From the NCBI GenBank assembly GCA_015061005.1, contig SUXJ01000001.1, forward strand, positions 124,001 through 188,000: 64,000 nucleotides of DNA, in the 5' to 3' direction. This DNA comes from Bacteroidales bacterium. GTDB lineage: Bacteria > Bacteroidota > Bacteroidia > Bacteroidales > Muribaculaceae. The notes under the pieces were generated by a model, which was not told where the DNA came from, did no database searches, and worked only from the letters and a program-made list of their open reading frames with translations. Shown here in pieces: positions 49,811-60,900 of the stretch. Within the stretch, counting starts at the first letter, position 1, and each line of letters starts with the position of its first letter. A program made the translations under genes and the position numbers.

Positions 49811-52096
49811 ATGACAGCCCACAGCAACAAAAAGGCGACTCCGGCACCCGGACATACCCCGGAGGAGGATCGTATTATAAATGAAGCATTTGCGGAAGTA
49901 CGTGAAGGTTATCTAAACTCAAACCACCGCAAAAAAGTGGAAATTATTGAGCAAGCATTCAAATTTGCGTACAAAGCTCACTCCGGAGTTCGCCGTCGTA
50001 GCGGCGAGCCGTATATTTTGCACCCGATTGCAGTGGCTCGTATTGCCTCGCAAGAAATCGGGCTCGGCTCTACGAGTATATGCGCCGCACTGCTCCATGA
50101 CGTTGTTGAGGACACGGACTATACGGTTGAGGATATTCGCAGCCTTTTTGGAGACAAGATTGCACAATTAGTTGCCGGGCTTACTAAAATTTCCGGTGGG
50201 ATATTCGGCGAACACGCATCGGCGCAAGCAGAAAACTTCCGCAAGCTTCTGCTCACCATGAACGAAGACATACGCGTTGTGCTCCTGAAAATGGCGGACC
50301 GCCTTCACAACATGCGCACTCTCGGTTCCATGGAGCCGCGCAAACAATACAAGATTGCTGGTGAAACACTATACATATATGCGCCATTAGCTCACCGACT
50401 CGGACTCTTTGCCATTAAAACCGAACTCGAAAATTTGAGTTTCAAATATGAGCATCCGGGAGCGTATAAAGAAATTGCCGATAAAATAGATGAAACGGAA
50501 CGACATCGGCGCATGATTTATGAGGACTTTGCAGCCCCCATTAAATCAAAATTAGAGGATTTGGGCATTGACTTTGAAGCTAAATACCGCCTAAAAAGCG
50601 TTTACAGCATTTGGCGCAAAATGGAGTGTAAAAAAATTCCGTTTGAAGAGGTTTATGACCTCTACGCCATGCGTATCATTTTCAAAAGCCCGGACCTTGC
50701 TTCCGAAAAGGAACTGAGTTGGAGAATATATTCTGCAATAACCGATATATATAAACTTCACCCAGACCGCACTAGGGATTGGATTTCGGTGCCTAAAGCT
50801 AATGGTTATCAAGCATTGCACCTCACCGTTATGGGAGCAGATGGCAATTGGGTGGAAATACAGATTCGCTCCGAGCGCATGGACGATATCGCCGAGAGAG
50901 GTTTTGCCGCACACTGGAAATACAAGGACGGCGAGGGTGAAGAAGAACACGAACTCAATCAGTGGTTGGAAACCATTAAAGACATTCTTGAAAGTCCCGA
51001 GCCAAGCGCACTTGACTTCCTCGACACTCTGAAACTCAATCTCTTTGCTAATGAAATTGTGGTATTCACTCCGAAAGGCGAACCAATTACACTTCCGGCG
51101 AATGCCACTGTGCTCGACCTTGCGTTCAATCTCCACTCCGAACTTGGAATGCACTGCATTGCCGGCAAAGTAAACCATAAGTTAGTACCCCTATCTACTA
51201 AACTTTCCGGTGGAGACCAAGTGGAAATCATCACGTCCAAAACCCAACAGCCACACGCCGATTGGCTTAACTTCCTTGCCACGGCAAAAGCTCGCACACG
51301 TTTGCGCCAAATGCTCCGCAAAGAGCGTCAACCGCTCATCGACAGGGGGAGAGCCCTTTTTGAGAAAGCCTTGACCGAGGCCGGAGAGACCGAAAACAAT
51401 GAACTCTTCACCAAGATGATGGGTTATTATCGTGTATCTTCCAAAGAGGATATATACATAGGCATCGCTGAAGGGACAATCAACCCGGCTGACACATTTG
51501 CAGCTCTCGCAAAAAACAAAGCTGACCAAAACGCAGCCATAGGAGCCACATCTATACTCAAAAAGCTGTTCAATCCGCTAATCTCCACTAAGAAAAAAGG
51601 AAGGATGGACACATGGAAAGCCGACGAAGAAGAAGTTGCGATCAACATCAAAGAGACCTACATGCTGCGTACTGCCTCAAGTGGGCAAAACTACAAAACA
51701 GCAGACTGTTGCAGCCCGATTCCCGGAGATGATGTTATGGGCTTTATCGAAGATGACGGCACCGTTATTGTTCACTCCCTTACTTGTCCCAGAGCTGCTG
51801 TTCTTAAAGCCACCTATGGCCACAGAATCCTTGCCACCAAATGGGAGGAAGTGTCAGAAACTCACTTCCGTGCAGAAGTGCATCTTGAAGGAATTGACCG
51901 GCACGGCATTCTTCAAGAAATTTCAGCCACAGTGAGTGAAGCACCCAATATTGACTTGCGACAATTTTCAATTGAAGCTAACAACGAAGTATTTTCGGGA
52001 CTTCTATCCGTTAAAGTCACATCAGCCGATGCTGTCGATGAACTGTGCCGCCGGCTAAAAAAAATAAATGGCTTAACTGTTGCCACTCGCGTATAA
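49811..52096 (+). CDS. RelA/SpoT-family (p)ppGpp synthetase/hydrolase
   Basis: HD domain AALLHDVVEDTDYTVEDI, synthetase KYRLKSVYSIWRKM, TGS domain VFTPKGEPITLPANATVLDLAFNLH, C-terminal ACT. Start moved to MTAHSN at 49811. Confidence 0.95.
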   Translation: MTAHSNKKATPAPGHTPEEDRIINEAFAEVREGYLNSNHRKKVEIIEQAFKFAYKAHSGVRRRSGEPYILHPIAVARIASQEIGLGSTSICAALLHDVVEDTDYTVEDIRSLFGDKIAQLVAGLTKISGGIFGEHASAQAENFRKLLLTMNEDIRVVLLKMADRLHNMRTLGSMEPRKQYKIAGETLYIYAPLAHRLGLFAIKTELENLSFKYEHPGAYKEIADKIDETERHRRMIYEDFAAPIKSKLEDLGIDFEAKYRLKSVYSIWRKMECKKIPFEEVYDLYAMRIIFKSPDLASEKELSWRIYSAITDIYKLHPDRTRDWISVPKANGYQALHLTVMGADGNWVEIQIRSERMDDIAERGFAAHWKYKDGEGEEEHELNQWLETIKDILESPEPSALDFLDTLKLNLFANEIVVFTPKGEPITLPANATVLDLAFNLHSELGMHCIAGKVNHKLVPLSTKLSGGDQVEIITSKTQQPHADWLNFLATAKARTRLRQMLRKERQPLIDRGRALFEKALTEAGETENNELFTKMMGYYRVSSKEDIYIGIAEGTINPADTFAALAKNKADQNAAIGATSILKKLFNPLISTKKKGRMDTWKADEEEVAINIKETYMLRTASSGQNYKTADCCSPIPGDDVMGFIEDDGTVIVHSLTCPRAAVLKATYGHRILATKWEEVSETHFRAEVHLEGIDRHGILQEISATVSEAPNIDLRQFSIEANNEVFSGLLSVKVTSADAVDELCRRLKKINGLTVATRV

Positions 52097-52113
52097 CCAT
52101 TTGATTCACGTCA

Positions 52114-54132
52114 ATGAAACTCAAATATATAATTCAGATTATCATACTCTTGGCCGGGACTCTGTTGGCCGTATGGGCCATGCCGCGCAAATCCACGAGC
52201 ATGAACTACGAGGTCAATCGCCCATGGAAATATCCATTGCTCACTGCACCAATGGACATACCCATATATCCCGATTCCATAAAAATTCATGCTGCTATAG
52301 ACTCAATTAATCGCAATTTCATCCCTGTTTATCGCACTGATACACAAGTAGAGAACAAATTGCGCGAAAAAATCCAATCGAGTTTTGAGAATTTTGAGTC
52401 TGTAAGTGTTTACGAAAAAATTGCCTTAACCAACGCTCTAAATCGAGTATTGGATCGCGGCATTGTGCCCGATCGGGTATATAATGATATTATCATGGGA
52501 ACATTGCCGGAAATTCGCATGATTAACCGCAATGTAATTACAAGTCACCCGACCAACGGCCTTCTCTCGGCAAAAGAAGCTTACCGCACAATATACAATG
52601 CAGTTAATAGCGATATCGTACACGACAGAATAAGCCGTGCACATATTGAAGAAATGCTTGAACCCACATTGGTCCTCGATGAAGCAACCAACTCACGACT
52701 GCTAAACGAACTCCACAGCAAAGCAACCGCCCCCTATGGCGTAATCCAAAAAGGCGAGCGCATAATTGATCAAGGCCAAGTTGTTACAATCCAGATTTAC
52801 ACCATCTTGCAAACATACGAAAGCATGTTGGCTGAAAAAAGCGGAGGAATCAACGGCAAGCCTATTTTAGGTTGGATAGGTAAATTTGCCTATATCGGGT
52901 TGATATTCGCATTGATGGGTGCTTATATTTTTTATTTCCGCCGCAATGTATTCACCAACCTGAAGAGCCTGAGTTTGCAAACCGGCTTAGTGGCGTTTAT
53001 GGGAGCCCTCGCGTTCTTCCTGTCAAACACTTTTGGCAACGGCTTATACTTGGTGCCGTTAACGATGATACCGATTATCTTAACGGTATTTTTTGACGCA
53101 AGCATGGCTATTATCATTTCGCTGTTTGCTACCATGTTATGTTCATTGGCAGCTTCCGCGCCAATGGAATTCATTGCGATGCAGTTCATCGGCACCATTA
53201 TTTCAGTGGCATCTCTTAAGGAATTGAGTCGCAGATCGCAACTTGTACGCACGGCCGGACTGGTTTATTTAGGCTATGCAGCGACATACGTTGCCATCAA
53301 CATGATTATCACCGGCTCTCTTGATTCAATCTCGCTGATGATGTTTGCCATCTTGGCAATCAACGTGATATTTGTATCATTTGCCTACGTGCTGATATTC
53401 GTTTTCGAACGTTGGTTAGGCACCACATCACTCGTTGGATTGGTTGAGCTCAGCGACATCAACCATCCTATCCTACGCGAACTCAGTCGCGAGTGTCCCG
53501 GAACGTTTCAGCACTCTATCGCTGTCAGTAACTTGGCAGCAGAAGCCGCAGCACAAGTCGGAGCGAACGTGCAACTAATCAGAGCCGGAGCTCTATATCA
53601 CGACATAGGAAAAATTGACAACCCGGCATTCTTTACCGAAAACCAACACGGCGTTAATCCTCATGATGCGCTTGATCCGCTGCAAAGCGCTCGCATCATA
53701 ACCGGCCATGTTACCGCAGGACTGCGCCGCGCCGAAAAAGCAAAGCTGCCGAAAGCCATTAAAGATTTTATCGCGCAGCATCATGGCAAAGGCGTCGCTC
53801 GATATTTCTACATTACCTACTGCAATCAGCACCCGAACGAAGAAGTGGACCGCACGCCTTTCACTTACGTAGGGCCCAACCCACAAACGCTTGAAAGCTC
53901 AATATTAATGATGGCCGATGCGGTTGAGGCGGCATCTCGTTCCCTCAATAGCTACACGCCGGAAGCGATTTCAGAACTTGTTGGACGCATCATTAATGCT
54001 CAAATTGCAGAGGGTCTTCACGCAGAATCGCCATTGAAATTCAGCGACGTTGACAGCATTAAGCAATGCTTCGTACAGCGTCTCCTCACCATTTATCACT
54101 CTCGCATAGCATATCCATCGGCAAAAAAATGA
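52114..54132 (+). CDS. 7TM-HD domain protein (PgpH-like, candidate cyclic-di-AMP phosphodiesterase)
   Basis: N-terminal extracytoplasmic domain, multi-TM, HDIG-type RAGALYHDIGKIDNPAFFTENQ and DFIAQHHGKG. Confidence 0.88.
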   Translation: MKLKYIIQIIILLAGTLLAVWAMPRKSTSMNYEVNRPWKYPLLTAPMDIPIYPDSIKIHAAIDSINRNFIPVYRTDTQVENKLREKIQSSFENFESVSVYEKIALTNALNRVLDRGIVPDRVYNDIIMGTLPEIRMINRNVITSHPTNGLLSAKEAYRTIYNAVNSDIVHDRISRAHIEEMLEPTLVLDEATNSRLLNELHSKATAPYGVIQKGERIIDQGQVVTIQIYTILQTYESMLAEKSGGINGKPILGWIGKFAYIGLIFALMGAYIFYFRRNVFTNLKSLSLQTGLVAFMGALAFFLSNTFGNGLYLVPLTMIPIILTVFFDASMAIIISLFATMLCSLAASAPMEFIAMQFIGTIISVASLKELSRRSQLVRTAGLVYLGYAATYVAINMIITGSLDSISLMMFAILAINVIFVSFAYVLIFVFERWLGTTSLVGLVELSDINHPILRELSRECPGTFQHSIAVSNLAAEAAAQVGANVQLIRAGALYHDIGKIDNPAFFTENQHGVNPHDALDPLQSARIITGHVTAGLRRAEKAKLPKAIKDFIAQHHGKGVARYFYITYCNQHPNEEVDRTPFTYVGPNPQTLESSILMMADAVEAASRSLNSYTPEAISELVGRIINAQIAEGLHAESPLKFSDVDSIKQCFVQRLLTIYHSRIAYPSAKK

Positions 54133-54935
54133 AGCTAACTAAAGACCTTATTGCCGACACCGGTTTATGGCGTATGATTCTCCGCATTGAGAGTCAACGC
54201 CTCAGTGTTTTGCTATTGGGACCGGAAAGCGTTGAACGGAGTGTTCTGTTTCATTCAGAACCGCTCGCAGACGACTCGATAAGAGCTCTCGAAAATGCAA
54301 TCTACGACAATTCTTTAATACTTGGAGATTTTGCCACCGTTGACATTATCTTTGCCAATTCCGATGCCTTTATATCGCCATTGAGTGCCTCTGAAATTCG
54401 CGAACAAATGGCCGAAGCCATGTTGCCAGACTATTCCTCAGCTCGTAGAATCGAAACGGAAGAGGTTACCAACTCCTTAGAGGTTATTTATGCTGTAAAT
54501 GAGGAGGTATTTAACTTTATTGCTCGTACGTTTGCAGCAGCTCGCTTCCACCACTCCATGGCTATTAACTCAAAATATCTATACCATCGCAATGCTCGTG
54601 CCGGAGCGTCAGCTCATTTATTTGCACTTTGCGAAGGACAAGATGAGCTTGCGCTCATTTCATTTGATGCAGCCGGCATTCTCTGCAATATGTCTCGCCC
54701 GAAAGCTTTGACAGCAGAAGACTGCGCATACTTCATTCTGGCATCTGCTAATGCGCAAGATATGCCGCTATCGGTAGGGGGCAACCCAAGCTTACGCAAC
54801 GAGGTCTGCAATATCTTACGCCGAATGCGCCCTGACGCAACAGTTTTACCCTTAACTTTACCTGAAGATCTGCTCCAACTGCGCCACATGGCCCCTGAAG
54901 CATATTTTGACATGATTTTTCTGACGCAACTATGA
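54129..54935 (+). CDS. DUF3822-family protein, unknown function
   Basis: MKLTKDLIADTGLWRMILRIESQRLSVLLLG; position directly upstream of rsmD is typical of this family. ATGA overlap with the upstream gene. Confidence 0.75.
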   Translation: MKLTKDLIADTGLWRMILRIESQRLSVLLLGPESVERSVLFHSEPLADDSIRALENAIYDNSLILGDFATVDIIFANSDAFISPLSASEIREQMAEAMLPDYSSARRIETEEVTNSLEVIYAVNEEVFNFIARTFAAARFHHSMAINSKYLYHRNARAGASAHLFALCEGQDELALISFDAAGILCNMSRPKALTAEDCAYFILASANAQDMPLSVGGNPSLRNEVCNILRRMRPDATVLPLTLPEDLLQLRHMAPEAYFDMIFLTQL

Positions 54936-55468
54936 GAATAATTCGAGGAAAATATGGACGTCGCCGTTTTGACGTGCCGGGAAACATATCCGCTCGTCCC
55001 ACCACCGACTTCGCGCGCGAGAATCTTTTCAACGTGCTGGAAAACATGATTGATTTCGATGGAATCAATGCTATTGACTTATTTGCAGGCACAGGGGCGA
55101 TTTCGTTGGAAATGGTGAGCCGCGGAGCAGCAAAAGTTACCGCAGTGGAAAAAGCACCCACCCAGTTTCGCTTCATTGAAAAAATCAAGCAACAATTAAA
55201 CTGTGCCGAACTCCAAATTATTAAAGGCGATGCCTTGAAGTTCATTCAGAGTGTGCAAACTCCTGTCAACCTTATATTTGCAGATCCGCCTTACGACATG
55301 GACGGATTTGACGAAATACCCTCTCTCATTCTTGGATCCAAAGCCGTTACAAACGGGTCTATTGTAGTTATTGAACATAGCAAAAACCGAGACTTTTCGT
55401 CCTTGCCCGGATTTATTGAAAAACGAGTATATGGAAGCGTGAATTTCTCAATTTTTCGTATTGACTGA
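54932..55468 (+). CDS. rsmD: 16S rRNA (guanine(966)-N(2))-methyltransferase
   Basis: MRIIRGKYGRRRFDVPGNISARPTTDFARENLFNVLEN, LFAGTGAISLEMVSRGA, LIFADPPYD. Confidence 0.96.
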   Translation: MRIIRGKYGRRRFDVPGNISARPTTDFARENLFNVLENMIDFDGINAIDLFAGTGAISLEMVSRGAAKVTAVEKAPTQFRFIEKIKQQLNCAELQIIKGDALKFIQSVQTPVNLIFADPPYDMDGFDEIPSLILGSKAVTNGSIVVIEHSKNRDFSSLPGFIEKRVYGSVNFSIFRID

Positions 55469-55470
55469 CC

Positions 55471-56829
55471 ATGAAAGAATATAGCCCCGAATATCTGGAG
55501 CAAATACGCGGAATTATTGAGAAGGGCGACATTGACGCCGCTCGTCGCGAGCTCATGGAGTTGCACCCGGCTGACATCGCCGAACTCTACCAAGACCTCG
55601 ACCTTGATCAAGCGGAATTCCTCTATAAACTTCTTGACGAAGAGACTGCTGCTGACGTACTTCTCGAACTCGACGAAGATGACCGCCGCAAACTGCTCGA
55701 AAATCTACCCAACGACGTCATCGCCAAACAAGTGGACCACATGGACACAGACGATGCTGCCGACGTGCTTCAAGAACTCGACAAAGAAGACCAAGAAGAG
55801 GTTCTTGCGCACCTTGACGACGTAGAGCAAGCCGGCGACATCATTGACCTGATGAAATATCCGGAAAACACCGCCGGGTCATTGATGGGAACGGAAATGA
55901 TTGTGGTCAATGAAAACTGGTCCATGCCGGAATGCATCAAAGAAATGCGCCTACAAGCTGAAGACCTCGATGAAATATACTATGTCTATGTGGTTGATAA
56001 CGATGAGCGTTTGAGAGGTGTGCTGCCCCTTAAAAAGATGCTCACCCACCCTTCGGTCAGCAAAATCAAACACGTAATGGAGGAAGACCCTGTTGCGGTC
56101 AAAACCGACACTAACATCGACGAAGTGGCTCAAGACTTTGAAAAATATGACATAGTGGCAATGCCGGTAATCGACGCCGTTGGACGATTGGTTGGACAAA
56201 TCACTTTCGACGACGTTATGGACACGGTTCGCGAAAGTGCCGAACGCGACTATCAATTGGCGTCGGGTCTTAGCGGCGATGTTGAAACCGATGACTCATG
56301 GTTTGCACAAGCCAAGGCTCGATTGCCATGGCTCCTTATCGGAATCGCCGGTGGCATTGGCAACTCTCTCATTCTCGGCAATTTTGAAGCGGGATTTATC
56401 ACTAATCCAGCCATGGCATTATTCATCCCGCTTATTGGTGGCACCGGCGGTAATGTCGGCATCCAATCATCGGCTATCGTGGTACAAGGCTTGGCCAACG
56501 GCTCTCTTGACATTGCCCACTCATCACGACAGATTTTTAAAGAAATTGGCGTAGGGCTACTAAATGCGAGCATCATTGCCGCAATGGTTTTTGCTTATAA
56601 CTGCTTCTCGTTGGGAGCCCGGGAAGTCACCACTGTTGCTGTTGCTCTCAGTTTGTTTGCCGTTGTAATTTTTGCCAGCATATTCGGCACCTTGGTTCCC
56701 TTAACGCTTCAACGCCTCAAAATCGACCCTGCATTAGCCACCGGTCCCTTCATTAGCATCACCAACGACATTATCGGTATGGCTATCTACATGTGGATTT
56801 CTTCATCACTGATAGCCGCATGGGCTTAA
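55471..56829 (+). CDS. mgtE: Magnesium transporter MgtE
   Basis: N-terminal MgtE_N repeats, tandem CBS domains, GGTGGNVGIQSSAIVVQGLANG TM domain. Confidence 0.96.
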   Translation: MKEYSPEYLEQIRGIIEKGDIDAARRELMELHPADIAELYQDLDLDQAEFLYKLLDEETAADVLLELDEDDRRKLLENLPNDVIAKQVDHMDTDDAADVLQELDKEDQEEVLAHLDDVEQAGDIIDLMKYPENTAGSLMGTEMIVVNENWSMPECIKEMRLQAEDLDEIYYVYVVDNDERLRGVLPLKKMLTHPSVSKIKHVMEEDPVAVKTDTNIDEVAQDFEKYDIVAMPVIDAVGRLVGQITFDDVMDTVRESAERDYQLASGLSGDVETDDSWFAQAKARLPWLLIGIAGGIGNSLILGNFEAGFITNPAMALFIPLIGGTGGNVGIQSSAIVVQGLANGSLDIAHSSRQIFKEIGVGLLNASIIAAMVFAYNCFSLGAREVTTVAVALSLFAVVIFASIFGTLVPLTLQRLKIDPALATGPFISITNDIIGMAIYMWISSSLIAAWA

Positions 56830-56920
56830 CGCATTAGACATTTTTTTGGTCAAAAGTTCGTAAATATTTGTTATTCTATTGAAATTTACGAACTTTGCAC
56901 CCGCTTTTTATACGATTTTT

Positions 56921-57985
56921 ATGCGAACAATAACCTACTTTTCTGCGGCAATCATTGCTCTGACCTTACTGTCATGTGCTAAAAAAGAGCAAAATATGGC
57001 ATCAACGCCGATTCATAATGTTTTCGTAACTAACCCGAAAAATATCGGTCCGGAATCAGAGATTTCACTACCGGCAACTGTGGAAGAATCTCGCACCATA
57101 TCCGTTGGATTTAAAACTGCCGGACAAATCGAAAATATCTTTGTTAAAGAAGGCGACCGCATAGCTCCCGGCTCTCTTATTGCTCGCTTGGACACTATTG
57201 ACTACTCTATCGGCATCTCCGCCTTGCGCGAAAAGTATGCTCAGCTTTCCGGCGAAATCGACCGCATCGCAAAACTCCACGCATCGGGTAACTTAAGCGA
57301 CAATGACTATGAAAAAGCTACATCAGGACTACGTCAATTGTCATTGCAACTGCAACTCGAAGAAAACAAATTGGCATACTGCACTCTGCGATCTCCGGCA
57401 GCAGGCATCGTTACAAAAGTAAATTTTGAAGCATCAGAAATGGTCGATGCCGGCACTCCGGTAATTGAGTTGTTAGATAACAGCCGCTTGATTGCAGTGG
57501 TCGATTTACCCGTGAAGTTATATTCTGAACGCAAATCATTCAGTGCCTTTTATGGGGAATCATCATTAACTCCGGGCAAGCTGTTTCCCCTTGAAATGCT
57601 CAGCCTCACTCCCATTGCAGATAATAACCAACTATATAAATTGCGTCTCTCAATGCCGGCATCTGTCGTTCTGACCCCGGGCATGAATATCACCGTGCAT
57701 ATTGCTTGTGAAAACGATGCCTCTAATAGTGTAATGGTGCCTTTAAGCAGCGTGTTTGAAGACAAAAACGAGCATTATGTTTGGGTGGTGAATCCTGATG
57801 ATTCAAAAGTCAGCGCGCATAAAGTAACCATTAGCGGAACCGCAGAAGACGGTTTCTTAAAGGTGACTTCCGGTTTATCAACCAACCACACCATTGTGCG
57901 CGCCGGCGTACACCATTTGATTGACGGCGAAACAGTTTCAATACTCACCGAAGAGTCGGCAACAAACCCTGGAAACGTGCTCTAA
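56921..57985 (+). CDS. RND efflux periplasmic adaptor lipoprotein
   Basis: Lipobox LTLLSCAKK; VGFKTAGQIENIFVKEGDRIAPGSLIARLD; YCTLRSPAAGIVTKVNFEASEMVDAGTPV. Confidence 0.94.
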   Translation: MRTITYFSAAIIALTLLSCAKKEQNMASTPIHNVFVTNPKNIGPESEISLPATVEESRTISVGFKTAGQIENIFVKEGDRIAPGSLIARLDTIDYSIGISALREKYAQLSGEIDRIAKLHASGNLSDNDYEKATSGLRQLSLQLQLEENKLAYCTLRSPAAGIVTKVNFEASEMVDAGTPVIELLDNSRLIAVVDLPVKLYSERKSFSAFYGESSLTPGKLFPLEMLSLTPIADNNQLYKLRLSMPASVVLTPGMNITVHIACENDASNSVMVPLSSVFEDKNEHYVWVVNPDDSKVSAHKVTISGTAEDGFLKVTSGLSTNHTIVRAGVHHLIDGETVSILTEESATNPGNVL

Positions 57986-57993
57986 ATTTAACA

Positions 57994-60900
57994 ATGGATC
58001 GTTTACCTAAATTCTTCATCAAACGGCCAACGCTGTTTTGGTCTTTGATGGTTGGCATAATAGTCATGGGCATATTAAGCTACGTTCGTATGCCCAAATT
58101 GGAAGACCCTGCCGTTCCCGTCAAGCAGGTCAACGTCGTGGCAATGTATCCCGGAGCTGACGTAACCACTATGGAGCTCGACATTGCCGCGCCCTTGGAA
58201 GATGCAATGCGAACGCTGCCCGACATCGACAAAATTCGCACCGATGTTACGCCCGGATGCGCCGTTATAAGCATAGCATTCGATATAGAATTACCAAAGT
58301 CGGAATTGGAGCAACACTTCGACATGGTACGCCGAAAAGCCGCCGATACCCACATGAGACTACCGCAAGGTGCCATGGAACCCATTGTCATTGATGACAT
58401 GATGGATGTCTATGGCCTCTTGTATGCTTTTACAGGCGATGGTTACTCGATAAAAGAACTCGAAAAATATGCAAAACTGCTGCGACGAGAATTGCTCACA
58501 GTTGAGGGAGTAAAACGAGTAAACATCGGCGGCACTCGCTCCGAGGTCATAAATATTGAGTTTACGCCTGAATATATCAAGGCCAACGGCATGATGCCGA
58601 CACAATTGATGATGGCTCTGCAAGCGTCAACCGGAGCAATTGATGCCGGGCATACCACGGCCGGAAATCGCCGTATGACGCTCGACATTACTGAAGGAGT
58701 AAAAACGGTCAGCGACGTTGCCAATCTCCTTATTGATACTCCCGATGGCAAAAAAGTCCGTTTGGGGAACGTTGCAAAAGTTTACCGCACATTCGAAGCC
58801 CCTCATCGAAATGCCATCTACGTTAACAATGCCGAAGCGCTGACCATTTCTATCACGTTGGAAAATTCCGCCATCGTACCTGACGTCGGCAAGGCCGTTG
58901 ACAAAAAAATAGCCGAAGTCATGCAGCGCTTCCCCGCCGGCATGGAAACAGAAAAGATTTTCTTCCAACCCGACAAAGTTGATGAAGCCATCGGAGGATT
59001 CATGCTTAATCTCTTGGAATCCATCTTGATTGTGGTGCTCATATTGATGCTGTCAATGGGGTGGCGCTCCGGAATGATAATCGGATTTGTGCTGATTCTG
59101 ACCGTGGCTCTTTCATTCCCGCTACTTTCCCTTACCGACACCACCCTCCAGCGCATCTCCTTAGGAGCATTTATCGTGGCAATGGGCATGCTTGTTGACA
59201 ACGCCGTGGTTATCATGGACGGAATCTTGCTCGACAGAGAACGAGGTCTACCGCAAAGCACCTACCTCTTCCGTATTGGCCGAAACACCGCATGGCCCCT
59301 CCTTGGAGCCACCATAATTGCCGCAAGCACATTCCTCCCCATATACCTCACTCCGGGCTCTGCCGGTGAGTTTGCAGGCGACTTGTTCACGGTAATATGC
59401 GTAAGCCTCATGGCAAGCTGGATTTTAGCACTTATACAAGTGCCAATGTGTGCTCGCTCATGGCTCGGCAAAAAACCGACCAAACCCACAGACCCCGACC
59501 GAAAATATCCGCAAGGCAAAATCTATGCCCTATTCCATAAGCTACTCCGATGGCTCCTTGGCCACCGTTTCATTTCCTTTGCCTGCGCACTCAGCATTTT
59601 CTTATTAGCGGCAATAGGCATATTTCAACTGCGCATAGTATTTTTCCCTGACTTTGATTATAAACAATTCATCGTTGAGTGTTACTTCCCGACAACCGAT
59701 GATGCCGACCGCGTCAACTCGCGTATTCGCCAAATGGCAGATACTGTTGCCGAGATGGACCGCATTGACCGAGTCATTGTCAGCACCGGCGGAGCACCTG
59801 CTCGCTACTGCTTTGTGCGTCCGATGCCCGTTGGCGGCGACAATTATGCCGAACTCATTATCGACTGCAAAGACTTCAAAACAATGCAGGAAATGACACA
59901 TGAAGTTCGAGCTAAACTTCGCTCCATTGCACCCGATGCCTATATTCGCACTCGCAAATACAATTTTTCCATTTCGTCTTCTCATACCGTGGAAGTCGAG
60001 TTTGCCGGACCCGATCCTCAAGTACTGAAGGATCTGGCAGCGCAAGCTGAAAACGTCATGCGCAACTGCGAATATATCGATCCATATTCCGTGCAAAACA
60101 ATTGGCATCCGCGTGCTCCGCAATTGCAATTTGCCTTCTCTCAAGCAGACGCCCAAAGAGCCGGAGTGAGCAGAACTGATGTGGCTCATGCTTTGCAAGC
60201 CGCCACCGATGGCTACCCCGTTGGCGTTATCTATGAAGGCGATAATATTTTGCCTATCAAAATGACGATGCGACGTGCCGACGGCTCGCAGCCCAAACCG
60301 CTAACGTCGATTGCCGTATGGTCCACTCTCAACATCCACACCGATCCCACTCTGATTCAAGGACTAATCACAGGAGCGACAAAACCCGAAGACATAAATC
60401 GCAAAATGTTTGCGACCACACTGCTCGGGAATGTTGTTGATAGTGCTGCCGTAAACTTCACCGACAATTATCGTTACCGCTACAACGGACAACGAACCAT
60501 TCAAGTTGAAGCTGACCCCGATCAACTCAATCCTGAAGCAACACCTGCAAAAGTGGTCAAAAGCATCACTGAAGCAATTGAAGCCATTCCGCTGCCACCC
60601 GGCTACTCAGTGCGCTTCGTGGGTGAAGGCGAACTCTCCGGCGAAGCCACGCGAATCGTGCTCAGTTTCATTCCCATGATTATGATGATTGTGCTCACAG
60701 TGTTGCTTCTTCTATTCAACAACTGGAAAAAAGTGCTCATCATTCTCGGCAGCTTCCCGTTTGTGTTATGCGGCATAGTGCCCTTGCTACTGATGACAGA
60801 CACCCCGTTTACCTTCCTTGCCATTCTCGGCGTTATGGGCCTCATCGGCATGATGGTCAAAAACTCAATCGTACTCGTTGATGAAATTAACCGCTTGCTA

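Noticed and set aside
59605-60198. 197-aa minus-strand ORF
   Set aside because: Antisense to the RND permease.
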